From Bacteroidales bacterium (GTDB lineage Bacteria > Bacteroidota > Bacteroidia > Bacteroidales > UBA932): a stretch of DNA of 64,000 nucleotides. Shown piece after piece: positions 19,298 through 26,542 of this stretch. The stretch is from NCBI GenBank assembly GCA_016286385.1, contig JAEESO010000001.1, positions 62,001-126,000 of the forward strand. The letters are read 5' to 3'. The position numbers and the translations under genes are program-made. The notes under the pieces were generated by a model. It saw nothing but the letters and a program-made list of their open reading frames with translations, ran no database searches and was not told the origin of the DNA. Position 1 is the stretch's first letter. Every line of letters begins with the position of its first letter.

Positions 19298-20761
19298 CTA
19301 CCTTATGCTGTAAAAATCAAATCCCATTATTTCTGCAAGGTCCTGAAGCTGCGCGCGGCAGTCTCCGTCCACAATGGCGTAGTGCTGCGTGGCGCCAATC
19401 CTCAGGACTTCCTCCCATAGCCGCTTCACAGGAACTTCCGGCTTGAAGATGGTGTGGGTATATGTTGCCAGAAGGTGTTTCTTTGTACTCTGGGGAGTTT
19501 CTTTTTCAGAGAGGCTGGTGGCAAGGAAAGTGATGAGTTTATACTTGCCTTCTTCCTCATAAAGGCCCGCCACGGTCTTGAGACCGGGGCTTATGCGGTA
19601 CCAGGCAAAAGGCGCTCCGGCATACTTCCAGGAGGTCTTTGCAAAGCGGACGTCACGGGAGATGATCACGTTGTCCTGCCAGGCGGGGTCATTGTGGTCG
19701 TTGGGACCGGCGTGACCGCCTGCAAATGTGCCATAATCGTCCTCAATGTGGAAAGGTTCAATGAAATTGACGTGCTTTCCGGAGATAAGCTTGAGGATGT
19801 AGGTGATAAGGCCCGCTCCTATATCGGCCTCAGGGACCAGTACGCTAACGTTCTCGTTGAACCAGTTGGGGTAGAAGCCAGCGCGGCAGCCGGCGGTACG
19901 GAAGGTGGCCTGGTCTATGTCATTGTAGACAAAACAGTCTATGTTGTTCTTCTCCGCCATCTTCTTAATGGCGAGGGTGGCCTTCACACAGCCTATGAGT
20001 TTGTCGTACTCCACATCCTCCATCATCTTGTAGCGGGATGTGAGGTTGTGTGCATAGGTGTCCACTTCTTCGTCCGACAAGTTATCTATTTCTGCACCGT
20101 AGTCGGAATAGGGGAGGTAATGGATTTCAGGGCCGATTTTTGTGAAGAGGTCGTAATTGTCGAAGTAGGTGCTCCACATAGCCTCGTTCATATTGGCCAT
20201 AAGGCCCACGTTGGAGCGCCGAAGGATTGCCCTTACGCGGGCTGCATCGGCAAAGATCCTCAACTTCTCCGTAATCTCCTCACGGGTGCCCATAACTGTC
20301 TTGACGTTCTTCCTGGGAACGCGCTTTATGCTTCCGGATGCCTCCAGGGAGCCCACAAGGGTGCCTGCGCAGAGGTAATCCACAAAGTCGTCCTCGTCAA
20401 GGGTGGTTTCAAAAGTCATCTTTGGAGCCGCCACGTTGGCAAAGAAGATGGGAATATCAGGGCAGTCCCTGAGGAACCTTATCCAGGCAAAGTCTTCGCT
20501 CCAGGAAAGGAACTGGGCGTAGATGAAATCCACTTTCTCATCAAAGAAGAGCCTGATTGCTTTCTCCGCGTCCTCCCTTTCGTAGACAATTCCCGGGTCT
20601 ACAAGATCCAGAAAGCCCATTGTGGCCTTTATCTCCCTGACGGCAATTACCTTGCGTTCCCCGTAGGTTCCGCGCTTAGGGCCGCTGAGGCTTTTGAACC
20701 TGGGAGATGCTATAAGAAGCAGTCCCGCCTTCGGTTTACGGTTTTTCTCTTTAGCGTTCAT
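19298..20761 (-). CDS. L-fucose/L-arabinose isomerase-family protein
   Basis: I use the ATG at 20759-20761 (487 residues) because the protein begins there with a basic, soluble N-terminus. The longer in-frame start lies deep inside the MFS gene. The sequence has the three-domain layout of the fucose/arabinose isomerase superfamily. It carries a conserved mid-section FVYNDIDQATFRTAGCR, the AGGHAGPNDHNDPAW loop and the C-terminal HYAIVDGDCRAQLQDLAEIMG. There is no signal peptide, so it is cytosolic. It probably converts an imported aldose to a ketose before phosphorylation by the ROK kinase. It overlaps the MFS gene end by 11 bp. Which sugar it takes is open. Confidence 0.78.
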   Translation of the reverse strand: MNAKEKNRKPKAGLLLIASPRFKSLSGPKRGTYGERKVIAVREIKATMGFLDLVDPGIVYEREDAEKAIRLFFDEKVDFIYAQFLSWSEDFAWIRFLRDCPDIPIFFANVAAPKMTFETTLDEDDFVDYLCAGTLVGSLEASGSIKRVPRKNVKTVMGTREEITEKLRIFADAARVRAILRRSNVGLMANMNEAMWSTYFDNYDLFTKIGPEIHYLPYSDYGAEIDNLSDEEVDTYAHNLTSRYKMMEDVEYDKLIGCVKATLAIKKMAEKNNIDCFVYNDIDQATFRTAGCRAGFYPNWFNENVSVLVPEADIGAGLITYILKLISGKHVNFIEPFHIEDDYGTFAGGHAGPNDHNDPAWQDNVIISRDVRFAKTSWKYAGAPFAWYRISPGLKTVAGLYEEEGKYKLITFLATSLSEKETPQSTKKHLLATYTHTIFKPEVPVKRLWEEVLRIGATQHYAIVDGDCRAQLQDLAEIMGFDFYSIR

Positions 20762-22097
20762 ATAATTTATTGTGGTCTTTATTGTAGTGTTTGTAACTGA
20801 CCCATAGGCACGCCAGGCCGCAGATGAGCCAGATTGCGCCAAGGATTGGGAAAGTGGCGTTGAGGCTGCCCGTGGCCTCTTTTATGAGGGCAAGTATGTA
20901 GGGGGCCGTTGCGCCAACGGCAAAGCCCGTCATAATCATTGCGCTGGAGCAGCTTGCGTGGAGGTGCTCCGGAGTTACGTCGTAGAGAGCGGCGTAGATA
21001 TTGGCATCGAAAAATGCTCTGAAAAAGCCCCACCCTGCAAAGCAGAGGTACAGGAACCAGATTGATTTTGCTGTCCCCATAAACGGCAGGAACGCCGCCC
21101 CAAGGATAAGACCCGCGCCCTGGATCACCATCCGCTTCCTTGGATCCTTTGCCGCCCATTTGTCACTGAGCGTTCCGGCAAGGAGCACTCCCACAAACGC
21201 CGCCACATAGGTCCAGAGCATTGAATGAAGTCCCGCCTGGGCCCCCGTCTGGCCGAAGTTCTCCTGGAGGAACGTGGGCACCCAGGTCATATATCCTGTA
21301 ATGACAAATATGAACCCACAGAACCCTATTGTGACCATCAGAGCCGTTGGCGTTGTAAACACAGTCCTGAAGCCGTCCCATAGACTGGGCTTTGAGCCGG
21401 AGGATGACTGTGATGCCCGAACCGCCTCCGCTGACGCTCTGGCCCCTCCCATCGACTCCGTCGACGGGCCCCTCCCTCTTACGTGGCCGAGGGTGGCCAC
21501 GGGTTCGGACACCACAGTCTCCTCCGGCTTATAGTCTTTCAGTCTCCAGGCCATTACGACGGCCCAGAGGACACCGGCGCCGCCGAAGATGAAGAAGGCG
21601 TACTGCCAGCCAAGGTGGTCACCTATGTAACCGGCAAGCCATCCGGCCAGGATAACTCCAACGTAATAGGAGGTCTGGTGAATGGACATTGCCCTTGCGC
21701 GGGTGTCGGTGTGGTACTGGCCCAGAAGGGAGTAGTTGGCGGGCCCGAAAAATGCCTCCCCGCCGCCGGTAGCGATGGAACGTGTGAGTATGAGTAGGAA
21801 CACGCCGTTTGCAAGGCCGGTGAACATTGTGGCAACGCTCCAGAAAAGGATGCTGAGGGTGGTAACCCACTTGCGGGAAAAGCGGTCTCCCATCCAGCCG
21901 CCAATGGGGACCATTGCGGCGTAGAAGAGGTTGAAAAATACCGCTATGAGGCTTACTGAAGTGTCTGTTAGGCTGAGACTGTCCCTTATGAGGGGCAGGA
22001 CGGAGTTGAAGACCTGACGGTCTCCCTGGTTCAGGAGATATGCGACCCAGAGCAGGGCCAGCACCTCCCACTTGTACCATTTGCTGGCTTTGGTCAT
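20751..22097 (-). CDS. MFS transporter (sugar/anion type), first gene of the 12-gene operon
   Basis: The protein has 448 residues and about 12 membrane segments. It starts WEVLALLWVAYLLNQGDRQVFN, typical of ACS/OPA-like MFS members; GWMGDRFSRK is the loop 2-3 signature. It imports a mono- or oligosaccharide (or acid sugar) across the inner membrane. The central cytoplasmic loop after helix 6 (about residues 190-235) is long, with a low-complexity Gly/Arg/Ser/Ala-rich insertion encoded near 21400-21530 (see separate entry). It is the first gene after the promoter and putative GntR operator at 22103-22153, and it overlaps the isomerase gene. The substrate is unknown. Confidence 0.85.
   Translation of the reverse strand: MTKASKWYKWEVLALLWVAYLLNQGDRQVFNSVLPLIRDSLSLTDTSVSLIAVFFNLFYAAMVPIGGWMGDRFSRKWVTTLSILFWSVATMFTGLANGVFLLILTRSIATGGGEAFFGPANYSLLGQYHTDTRARAMSIHQTSYYVGVILAGWLAGYIGDHLGWQYAFFIFGGAGVLWAVVMAWRLKDYKPEETVVSEPVATLGHVRGRGPSTESMGGARASAEAVRASQSSSGSKPSLWDGFRTVFTTPTALMVTIGFCGFIFVITGYMTWVPTFLQENFGQTGAQAGLHSMLWTYVAAFVGVLLAGTLSDKWAAKDPRKRMVIQGAGLILGAAFLPFMGTAKSIWFLYLCFAGWGFFRAFFDANIYAALYDVTPEHLHASCSSAMIMTGFAVGATAPYILALIKEATGSLNATFPILGAIWLICGLACLWVSYKHYNKDHNKLYER
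21400..21535. repeat. Low-complexity GC-rich insertion in the MFS loop, similar to intergenic repeat modules
   Basis: This stretch encodes the loop segment with RGRGPSTESMGG and ARASAEAVRAS. GGGAGGGGCC occurs twice on the minus strand (within 21438-21476), and the segment GGTTCGGACACCA lies near 21500. Very similar words (GGGAGGGGCCCG and GGTTTGGACACCA) occur in the right-hand repeat near 54310 and 54385, and the second also in the left one near 50719. The likely explanation is a repeat element absorbed in frame into the transporter loop. This is inference from short matches. Confidence 0.4.
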
Positions 22098-22102
22098 CTT
22101 TT

Positions 22103-22122
22103 ACTGTGGTGTACTGTGGTGC
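22103..22122 (-). promoter_or_regulatory. Putative GntR operator, copy 2 (tandem 10-bp repeats)
   Basis: On the plus strand ACTGTGGTGT (22103-22112) is followed directly by ACTGTGGTGC (22113-22122). This is the same tandem element as at 1930-1949. It lies between the -7 box and the MFS start codon at 22097, where a bound repressor would block transcription. Confidence 0.6.
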
Positions 22123-22153
22123 AAAAGTAGGAATAAAAATCGTATTATGCAAT
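22122..22153 (-). promoter_or_regulatory. Promoter of the MFS-SusCD-GntR operon
   Basis: On the minus strand the -7 element TACTTTTG lies at 22122-22129 and ATTG at 22150-22153, separated by 20 bp. This matches the architecture at 1957-1988. It precedes 12 closely packed genes down to 2005. Confidence 0.55.
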
Positions 22154-22181
22154 ATTTATTCGGAAAAAAGCACCTGCAGGA

Positions 22182-24149
22182 CTATTTCCTCAGTTCAAGG
22201 TCCCAGGGAATGATACGGGTGGGGAATTCTGCAATTCGGAGGGTGGCGCAGCCGTAAGGGATGAGTTCAATGCGGGTTTCGGGGCCAACATCGTAGCCGT
22301 CTTCCGTCCAGAAGGCAACGCTGTCAGGGACCTTCCAGCCGGGGAGTTCACGGGCGGGGACGGTGATGGAGACGGGGGCGTTTTCAATGTTCCAGGGGTA
22401 GGAGGCAACGGTCTTTGAGAGAGTTATCTCACAGTCATCGGCCTTGAAGGAATCCCTCATAAGGCAGTAGTTCCAGGGGGTTGTTGATGTGACTTCCCAG
22501 GCGCCGGAGCCAAACCAGCGGTCCTCCCCGGAGAATGTCTTCCACTCCCAGTTTTCCTCCATCTTTAGGGCGTACACAAGGGGGCCTCGGACAATAGTCC
22601 AGGCACCTCCGTACCACTCTTCCGCTTCTATATCGGCCCTGAAGTCAATGGTGATTACGTCTCCGCTGCTCCATACGCGGTTTATCTTGAACACGCCGGC
22701 TCCGGGGCGAAGGTCCTGCTTTACGCCGTTGATGCTTACCGTGCCGCCTTTGCTCCAGGCAGGGACCCTTATGGTGAGGGGGAACCGGGTTTTCTTGATT
22801 CCGCCGGTGAATTTCACTTTCATCGTGACTCTTTCACGGAAGGGATAGTCGGTTGTCTCCGTGATGGTTACGGGGATGCCGCCGGCAACCGTGGCGTTGA
22901 CGTGGCAGGGGGCGTAGACAAGTGCCGCAAGGCCGTAATCCTCAGTGGCGTACCACAGGTTCTGGGTGAATTTGGGCCAGCCCTGATGCATATTTGAAAC
23001 GCAACAGGGGTAGCCGTTAAGTGTGCCGAACATTGTGTCCGTACCGTAGTGGGGCGTTGAGAAGGAGCGGTTTTCACGGGTGCACGCCACTTGGTTCACC
23101 TGCTGGTAGTACTGCTTGGCAGAGTAGTCGTCCGTAACCTGCGTGGGGAGGGCGTTGAAGGCTATGCGCTCAAGGTAATCGGCATAGGTGATGTCTCCGC
23201 TCAGGCGAAGCATCTCCTCCAGGGAGAACATCATCTCCACCGCGGCGCAGAGTTCGCTGCCGCGGGTGGGGGCTCCTGCCTGTAACTGTTCGTCGCCGGC
23301 CCAGAGTCCTGTGGGGAAGCCGGCGGTGCGGCGGAGGATCTCCAGGGCGTGCCTAGGGGCAGCAAGGTCTCCGTCCCAGTTGCTATAGGTCCACCATACG
23401 ACGGGTGCCTTGAAACCCTGGGCTAGGTTTACGGTATGGATGCTGCCCTGCGGCCCCCAGAAGTCTGCTTCCCTGAAAAGGCTTGCCCAGTCCCTTGTCT
23501 GGGAGTGGAGAAGGTCGGCAAGTTCCAGAAGCCAGTCCTCACCGGTAATGCCGTGGAGCCACATAACTACCTCAAGGTTGTCGGCACCGCGTTCCTTAGC
23601 CCAGCCTGACCAGTGGTCAAGCGGCTTTTCCGGAAGGGTGGCAAGTTGATACCTGAAATACTTGTTCAGGCAGTCAATGACTCTTGGGTCTCCCGTAGCG
23701 GAATAATACTGCCTGAGAATCTTCAGAGCCACCATCCTTGGCCACCAGTCCTGCGCCTTCCCGCGCTGGAGGCCGTATACAAAGGGGTGGTCCTCAGAAG
23801 GGCCGATATTACCGTTTTCCTGCTGGGAAGAAAGGATTGCTTCCACCCACACTCCTGCCTTTGCAATGAGGACTTTGTCGTCAAGTATGTAGGCCAGTGG
23901 AAGCAGGCCGTCTATCCAGTAGGGGCCCCTCTCCCAGGCGTCTCCGTCGCCGCCAAGCCAGGCGTTTGAAGGGCCCATCACCTCCGCATAAACCTCATCC
24001 AGATGGCCAGTGAGGCCATTTGCCTGGCGCTGAAGCTGCTCAAGGAGCCAGCCATCGGCCTTGATGGAACCAAGGGGGAGTTCTTTGTACTGCCCAAATG
24101 TCTGGGCCGATATGAGGGCTGCCAGTATGGCGGTAAGGATCCTATTCAT
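22182..24149 (-). CDS. GH127-type beta-L-arabinofuranosidase-like protein
   Basis: The protein has 655 residues with a signal peptide (about 1-19, ending AQTFGQ). It is the DUF1680/GH127 layout: an (alpha/alpha)6 barrel then beta-sandwich domains. The zinc and catalytic residues of GH127 are present as Glu299-x-Cys301 and the pair Cys382-Cys383 in NGYPCCVSN. In the characterised enzyme HypBA1 the equivalent Glu, Cys and Cys-Cys coordinate zinc and provide the cysteine nucleophile. It starts 2 bp after the HipT stop, so it can be read from the hip promoter as well as from the ROK operon. The related GH146 family is an alternative assignment. Confidence 0.82.
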   Translation of the reverse strand: MNRILTAILAALISAQTFGQYKELPLGSIKADGWLLEQLQRQANGLTGHLDEVYAEVMGPSNAWLGGDGDAWERGPYWIDGLLPLAYILDDKVLIAKAGVWVEAILSSQQENGNIGPSEDHPFVYGLQRGKAQDWWPRMVALKILRQYYSATGDPRVIDCLNKYFRYQLATLPEKPLDHWSGWAKERGADNLEVVMWLHGITGEDWLLELADLLHSQTRDWASLFREADFWGPQGSIHTVNLAQGFKAPVVWWTYSNWDGDLAAPRHALEILRRTAGFPTGLWAGDEQLQAGAPTRGSELCAAVEMMFSLEEMLRLSGDITYADYLERIAFNALPTQVTDDYSAKQYYQQVNQVACTRENRSFSTPHYGTDTMFGTLNGYPCCVSNMHQGWPKFTQNLWYATEDYGLAALVYAPCHVNATVAGGIPVTITETTDYPFRERVTMKVKFTGGIKKTRFPLTIRVPAWSKGGTVSINGVKQDLRPGAGVFKINRVWSSGDVITIDFRADIEAEEWYGGAWTIVRGPLVYALKMEENWEWKTFSGEDRWFGSGAWEVTSTTPWNYCLMRDSFKADDCEITLSKTVASYPWNIENAPVSITVPARELPGWKVPDSVAFWTEDGYDVGPETRIELIPYGCATLRIAEFPTRIIPWDLELRK

Positions 24150-24151
24150 AG

Positions 24152-25102
24152 TTAAGCTCTCAGGAAAGATACAAGTCTTGTGTGATAGTGCTGATAGTAA
24201 TGCTCTTTGGCTTCATCGGAAAGGTATGATTCCCTAACCATAGTTTCCACGGCAGGATAATCTTCGCAGAAGCGGTCCAGTTCCTTTCTCACCACTTTTT
24301 CAGGCAGTCCCAGGCACAGGCCGAATTCCTTGAACGCCTTGTTGTCAATTCCAAGAGGGAAGGAACGTCCATCGGCAAAAAGACCTTTCTGAAGGGCAAA
24401 AATGCTGTCGTCGGGCAGATGGATGCGCGTGTCAATAAGGTCGTAGGCAGGAGAAAGCCGGTAGTCTCCGCCAGGAGTCATCAGAACGGAGAAGTTTTTA
24501 AGGTGAGCATCTCCGTTTGAGAACAGGAAGTTAAACAGGATGAGGTCAAAGAATTTTACCATCTCAACCCGCCAGGCTGGGAGATATTTCCTGATAAGAA
24601 GGCCGATATCCTCATAACTGAGCGCGGTGTACTTGTAGTCCCTGCCATAAGTATCGGCAGTTATTCCTGCAAGCGAGGCAAAATCTTCCTGCTGAATCTT
24701 GCTTCCGTCAGCGGCTACATCGTATCTGCGGGTGATATAGGCGGGATCTCCGTTTTCAAAGAAGCAGAGTGCGTTGGCCGCAGTATCAATCTGAAAGACC
24801 TTGTGGGCAATCTGCATTGTGAGATGCTCGTTGGCTGGACTGTCGGCCTTGAATGAAAAGTCTGAGAGCATCGGCTTCAGGATAAAAGTACCCTGCTCAC
24901 CTTCCAGTGTGAGCGTGAACTTCCCGTCTTTGATGCATACGGAATACTTGCTCTGTGCACCGGAAAGCGATATTCTCCCCCTGTTCTCGTTCAGTCGTAT
25001 GATATCGGCTTCCTGGCTTTGGAAGGGCAGGATTGGCGATACCGGTATGCCGCCGGTCAGGTGCCTGAGAGTAGAAATGCTGTATGAAGAAAAAGGTGTC
25101 AT
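24152..25102 (-). CDS. hipT: HipT-type Ser/Thr kinase toxin (HipA C-terminal part)
   Basis: The protein has 316 residues and lacks the N-terminal HipA subdomain, which is a separate gene just upstream. Kinase landmarks: a Gly-rich loop SLSGAQSK with a Ser45-x-Ser47 pair right before GAQ, Lys76 in FILKP, Asn91-Glu92-His93, the catalytic loop SNGDAHLKNFS (Asp198, Asn203) and SPAYDL (Asp221). The S-x-S pair corresponds to the autophosphorylated serines described in E. coli HipT. HipA/HipT kinases phosphorylate aminoacyl-tRNA synthetases and stop growth; the target here is unknown. Gene order HTH - small protein - kinase matches HipBST. It lies inside a glycan-use operon. Confidence 0.85.
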   Translation of the reverse strand: MTPFSSYSISTLRHLTGGIPVSPILPFQSQEADIIRLNENRGRISLSGAQSKYSVCIKDGKFTLTLEGEQGTFILKPMLSDFSFKADSPANEHLTMQIAHKVFQIDTAANALCFFENGDPAYITRRYDVAADGSKIQQEDFASLAGITADTYGRDYKYTALSYEDIGLLIRKYLPAWRVEMVKFFDLILFNFLFSNGDAHLKNFSVLMTPGGDYRLSPAYDLIDTRIHLPDDSIFALQKGLFADGRSFPLGIDNKAFKEFGLCLGLPEKVVRKELDRFCEDYPAVETMVRESYLSDEAKEHYYQHYHTRLVSFLRA

Positions 25103-25423
25103 TTACAGGGGCTTGATAGTAATGGCTCCGGGGGTATCGGTTTGAGCCGTTGCAAGGAGAATCCCAAAATCATCCGTCTCATCCAATTTATGAATGCGGG
25201 CCTGCACTGTGCGGTTATGACCCTCAGACAGCATATTCGCGAAAAAAGGGAATAGTGTTGGAGAAGTGAATTCCTGACGGGTCTTTGGCAGCGTAAGGCT
25301 GATGGCCGGGGCGCGTTCATCCCTGAAGTAATCCTCGTCATAGGTAAAAACATACTCGGAAGGGCTTACTTCCTTGATGACGCCTGCCAGGCGGCCGTTA
25401 TTCAATATGAGCGCGGCTCTCAT
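25103..25423 (-). CDS. hipS: HipS-like small protein (HipA N-terminal subdomain)
   Basis: The protein has 106 residues and corresponds to the N-subdomain 1 (Couple_hipA) of full-length HipA. It shows the landmark TLFPFFANMLSEGHNR at about 56-71 and DDFGILLATAQTDTPGAI at about 84-101. In the E. coli HipBST system HipS, not HipB, is the main antitoxin and docks on HipT. The stop codon abuts the hipT start codon, and the start overlaps the hipB stop, so the three are translationally coupled. Confidence 0.83.
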   Translation of the reverse strand: MRAALILNNGRLAGVIKEVSPSEYVFTYDEDYFRDERAPAISLTLPKTRQEFTSPTLFPFFANMLSEGHNRTVQARIHKLDETDDFGILLATAQTDTPGAITIKPL

Positions 25424-25629
25424 TATTCACTTATCTTTTTGACGGATACGCTCAGTTCCAGTCCAAGAGTATCCAGAATCTTTTGAAGGATGTCCAGGGT
25501 GGGATTGGCCTCGTTTCTTTCAATTTTGGTAAGGGTGTTGATGCCCACACCGGATAGATCGGCCAGTTGTCTCTGGGTAACTTTAAGGAGTCTTCTCCTT
25601 TGCTTTATCTGTGTTCCGATTTCCGTCAT
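25423..25629 (-). CDS. hipB: HipB-like XRE-family DNA-binding protein
   Basis: The protein has 68 residues and is a single XRE/Cro-type helix-turn-helix (about 6-60), with KVTQRQLADLSGVGINTLTKIE as recognition region. It is the first gene of the hipBST module and probably represses its own promoter by binding the TCACA/TGTGA sites just upstream. It overlaps hipS by 1 bp at stop/start. The short length without long extension is normal for HipB. Confidence 0.85.
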   Translation of the reverse strand: MTEIGTQIKQRRRLLKVTQRQLADLSGVGINTLTKIERNEANPTLDILQKILDTLGLELSVSVKKISE

Positions 25630-25632
25630 TTG

Positions 25633-25714
25633 TCACAGTATATTGTGATTTCTGTGCAAAAATACAAAATACAGTGCTAAAAAACAAGAAAAATCCCAAT
25701 AAATTGTGATTTCT
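25633..25714 (-). promoter_or_regulatory. hipBST promoter and candidate HipB operators
   Basis: A -7 element TATTTTTG (minus strand) lies at 25657-25664 with CTTG at 25685-25688, 20 bp apart. An inverted repeat TCACA-N6-TGTGA lies at 25633-25648, between the promoter and hipB. The word TTGTGATTTCT occurs twice, at 25643-25653 and 25704-25714, flanking the promoter. These are good candidates for autoregulatory HipB sites, which remains inference. Confidence 0.5.
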
Positions 25715-26537
25715 ATAATGAGCTCTCCAATGTATATTCTATGCTCCAGCAAAAAGCCTGCCCGGGGGCAAGACTGATCTTGTTATAGGGCTCCAGGCAC
25801 GCGATGCGGTGGTTTGCCCAGAGGACTGTCTTGAAAACGGGGACATCGCCTTTGATGTGAACGCTTAAGGGGCCTTCGGAAAGAGTCATCTCATACGGCA
25901 TTCCCTCTTTCCCGGCCTCGTGGATGTTTCCGGTATAAACGGATTCACCCTCCTTCAGGACCCTTGAGAAGCGGATTCCTGAGTCTGTGAAGCCCACGGA
26001 ATCATATTCTGCACGCCAGATTCCTTCCGGGCGGAATGGGAAATCAATCTTACGGGACGGGCCTGTTTCCATTTTCCCTAAGGTGAAGAAGTTGTGGTTG
26101 TAAACGTCTCCGTCAATGGGGATATTGGACTCTAACTTATGGCTTATCCTGAAACTGTTTTCTCCCGTGACTGCTATCTCCTTGGTGTAGTCATAGTAGC
26201 CCTCCAGGATATGCCTGAAGCGCATTCCGTCCACTTCCCACAGGCCCGGGTCAAGGATCTTGTAGAGTTTGAAGCGGTCATAGGTTTCATGACCTGTGTC
26301 CAGGAGCCCTACGCCGGGTTTCAGCAGGACATGGGATTCCCGGTCGGTGCCGGGAATGACGGGCGAAAACTCCTCTGCGGGGCCAAGAACGGCATCGTGC
26401 ATTGTGGGGCTGTACTTCTGGAACCATTCTCCGCACATCTCCACTCCTTTGAACACAAGGGACTTGAACACTCCACTCCTGTCAAAGCGGGTGCCTTGAT
26501 AATAGCCGTCCTGCGGGTGGTGGAGTTCCAGGGTCAT
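25713..26537 (-). CDS. Aldose-epimerase-like (galactose mutarotase fold) protein
   Basis: I use the ATG at 26535-26537 (274 residues), 5 bp after the GH3 stop; the longer frame would run into GH3. It has no signal peptide, so it is probably cytosolic. The protein is all-beta and shows YNHNFFTLGK (compare the FNHTYFNL region of aldose epimerases) and ISLAPGQAFCWSIEYTL near the end, as in mutarotase-fold proteins. A histidine at the NHNFF motif could be catalytic. It is the last gene before the hipBST insertion. The reaction is unproven; DUF4432-type epimerase-like proteins are an alternative. Confidence 0.6.
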   Translation of the reverse strand: MTLELHHPQDGYYQGTRFDRSGVFKSLVFKGVEMCGEWFQKYSPTMHDAVLGPAEEFSPVIPGTDRESHVLLKPGVGLLDTGHETYDRFKLYKILDPGLWEVDGMRFRHILEGYYDYTKEIAVTGENSFRISHKLESNIPIDGDVYNHNFFTLGKMETGPSRKIDFPFRPEGIWRAEYDSVGFTDSGIRFSRVLKEGESVYTGNIHEAGKEGMPYEMTLSEGPLSVHIKGDVPVFKTVLWANHRIACLEPYNKISLAPGQAFCWSIEYTLESSL

Positions 26538-26542
26538 CTGTC

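Noticed and set aside
19454..20800. 448-aa open frame on the plus strand
   Set aside because: It is fully antisense to the isomerase gene, has no family landmarks, and its composition follows the codon pattern of the opposite strand.
20762..20842. Longer start for the isomerase
   Set aside because: It lies inside the MFS coding region, and the added residues look unlike the family's N-terminus.
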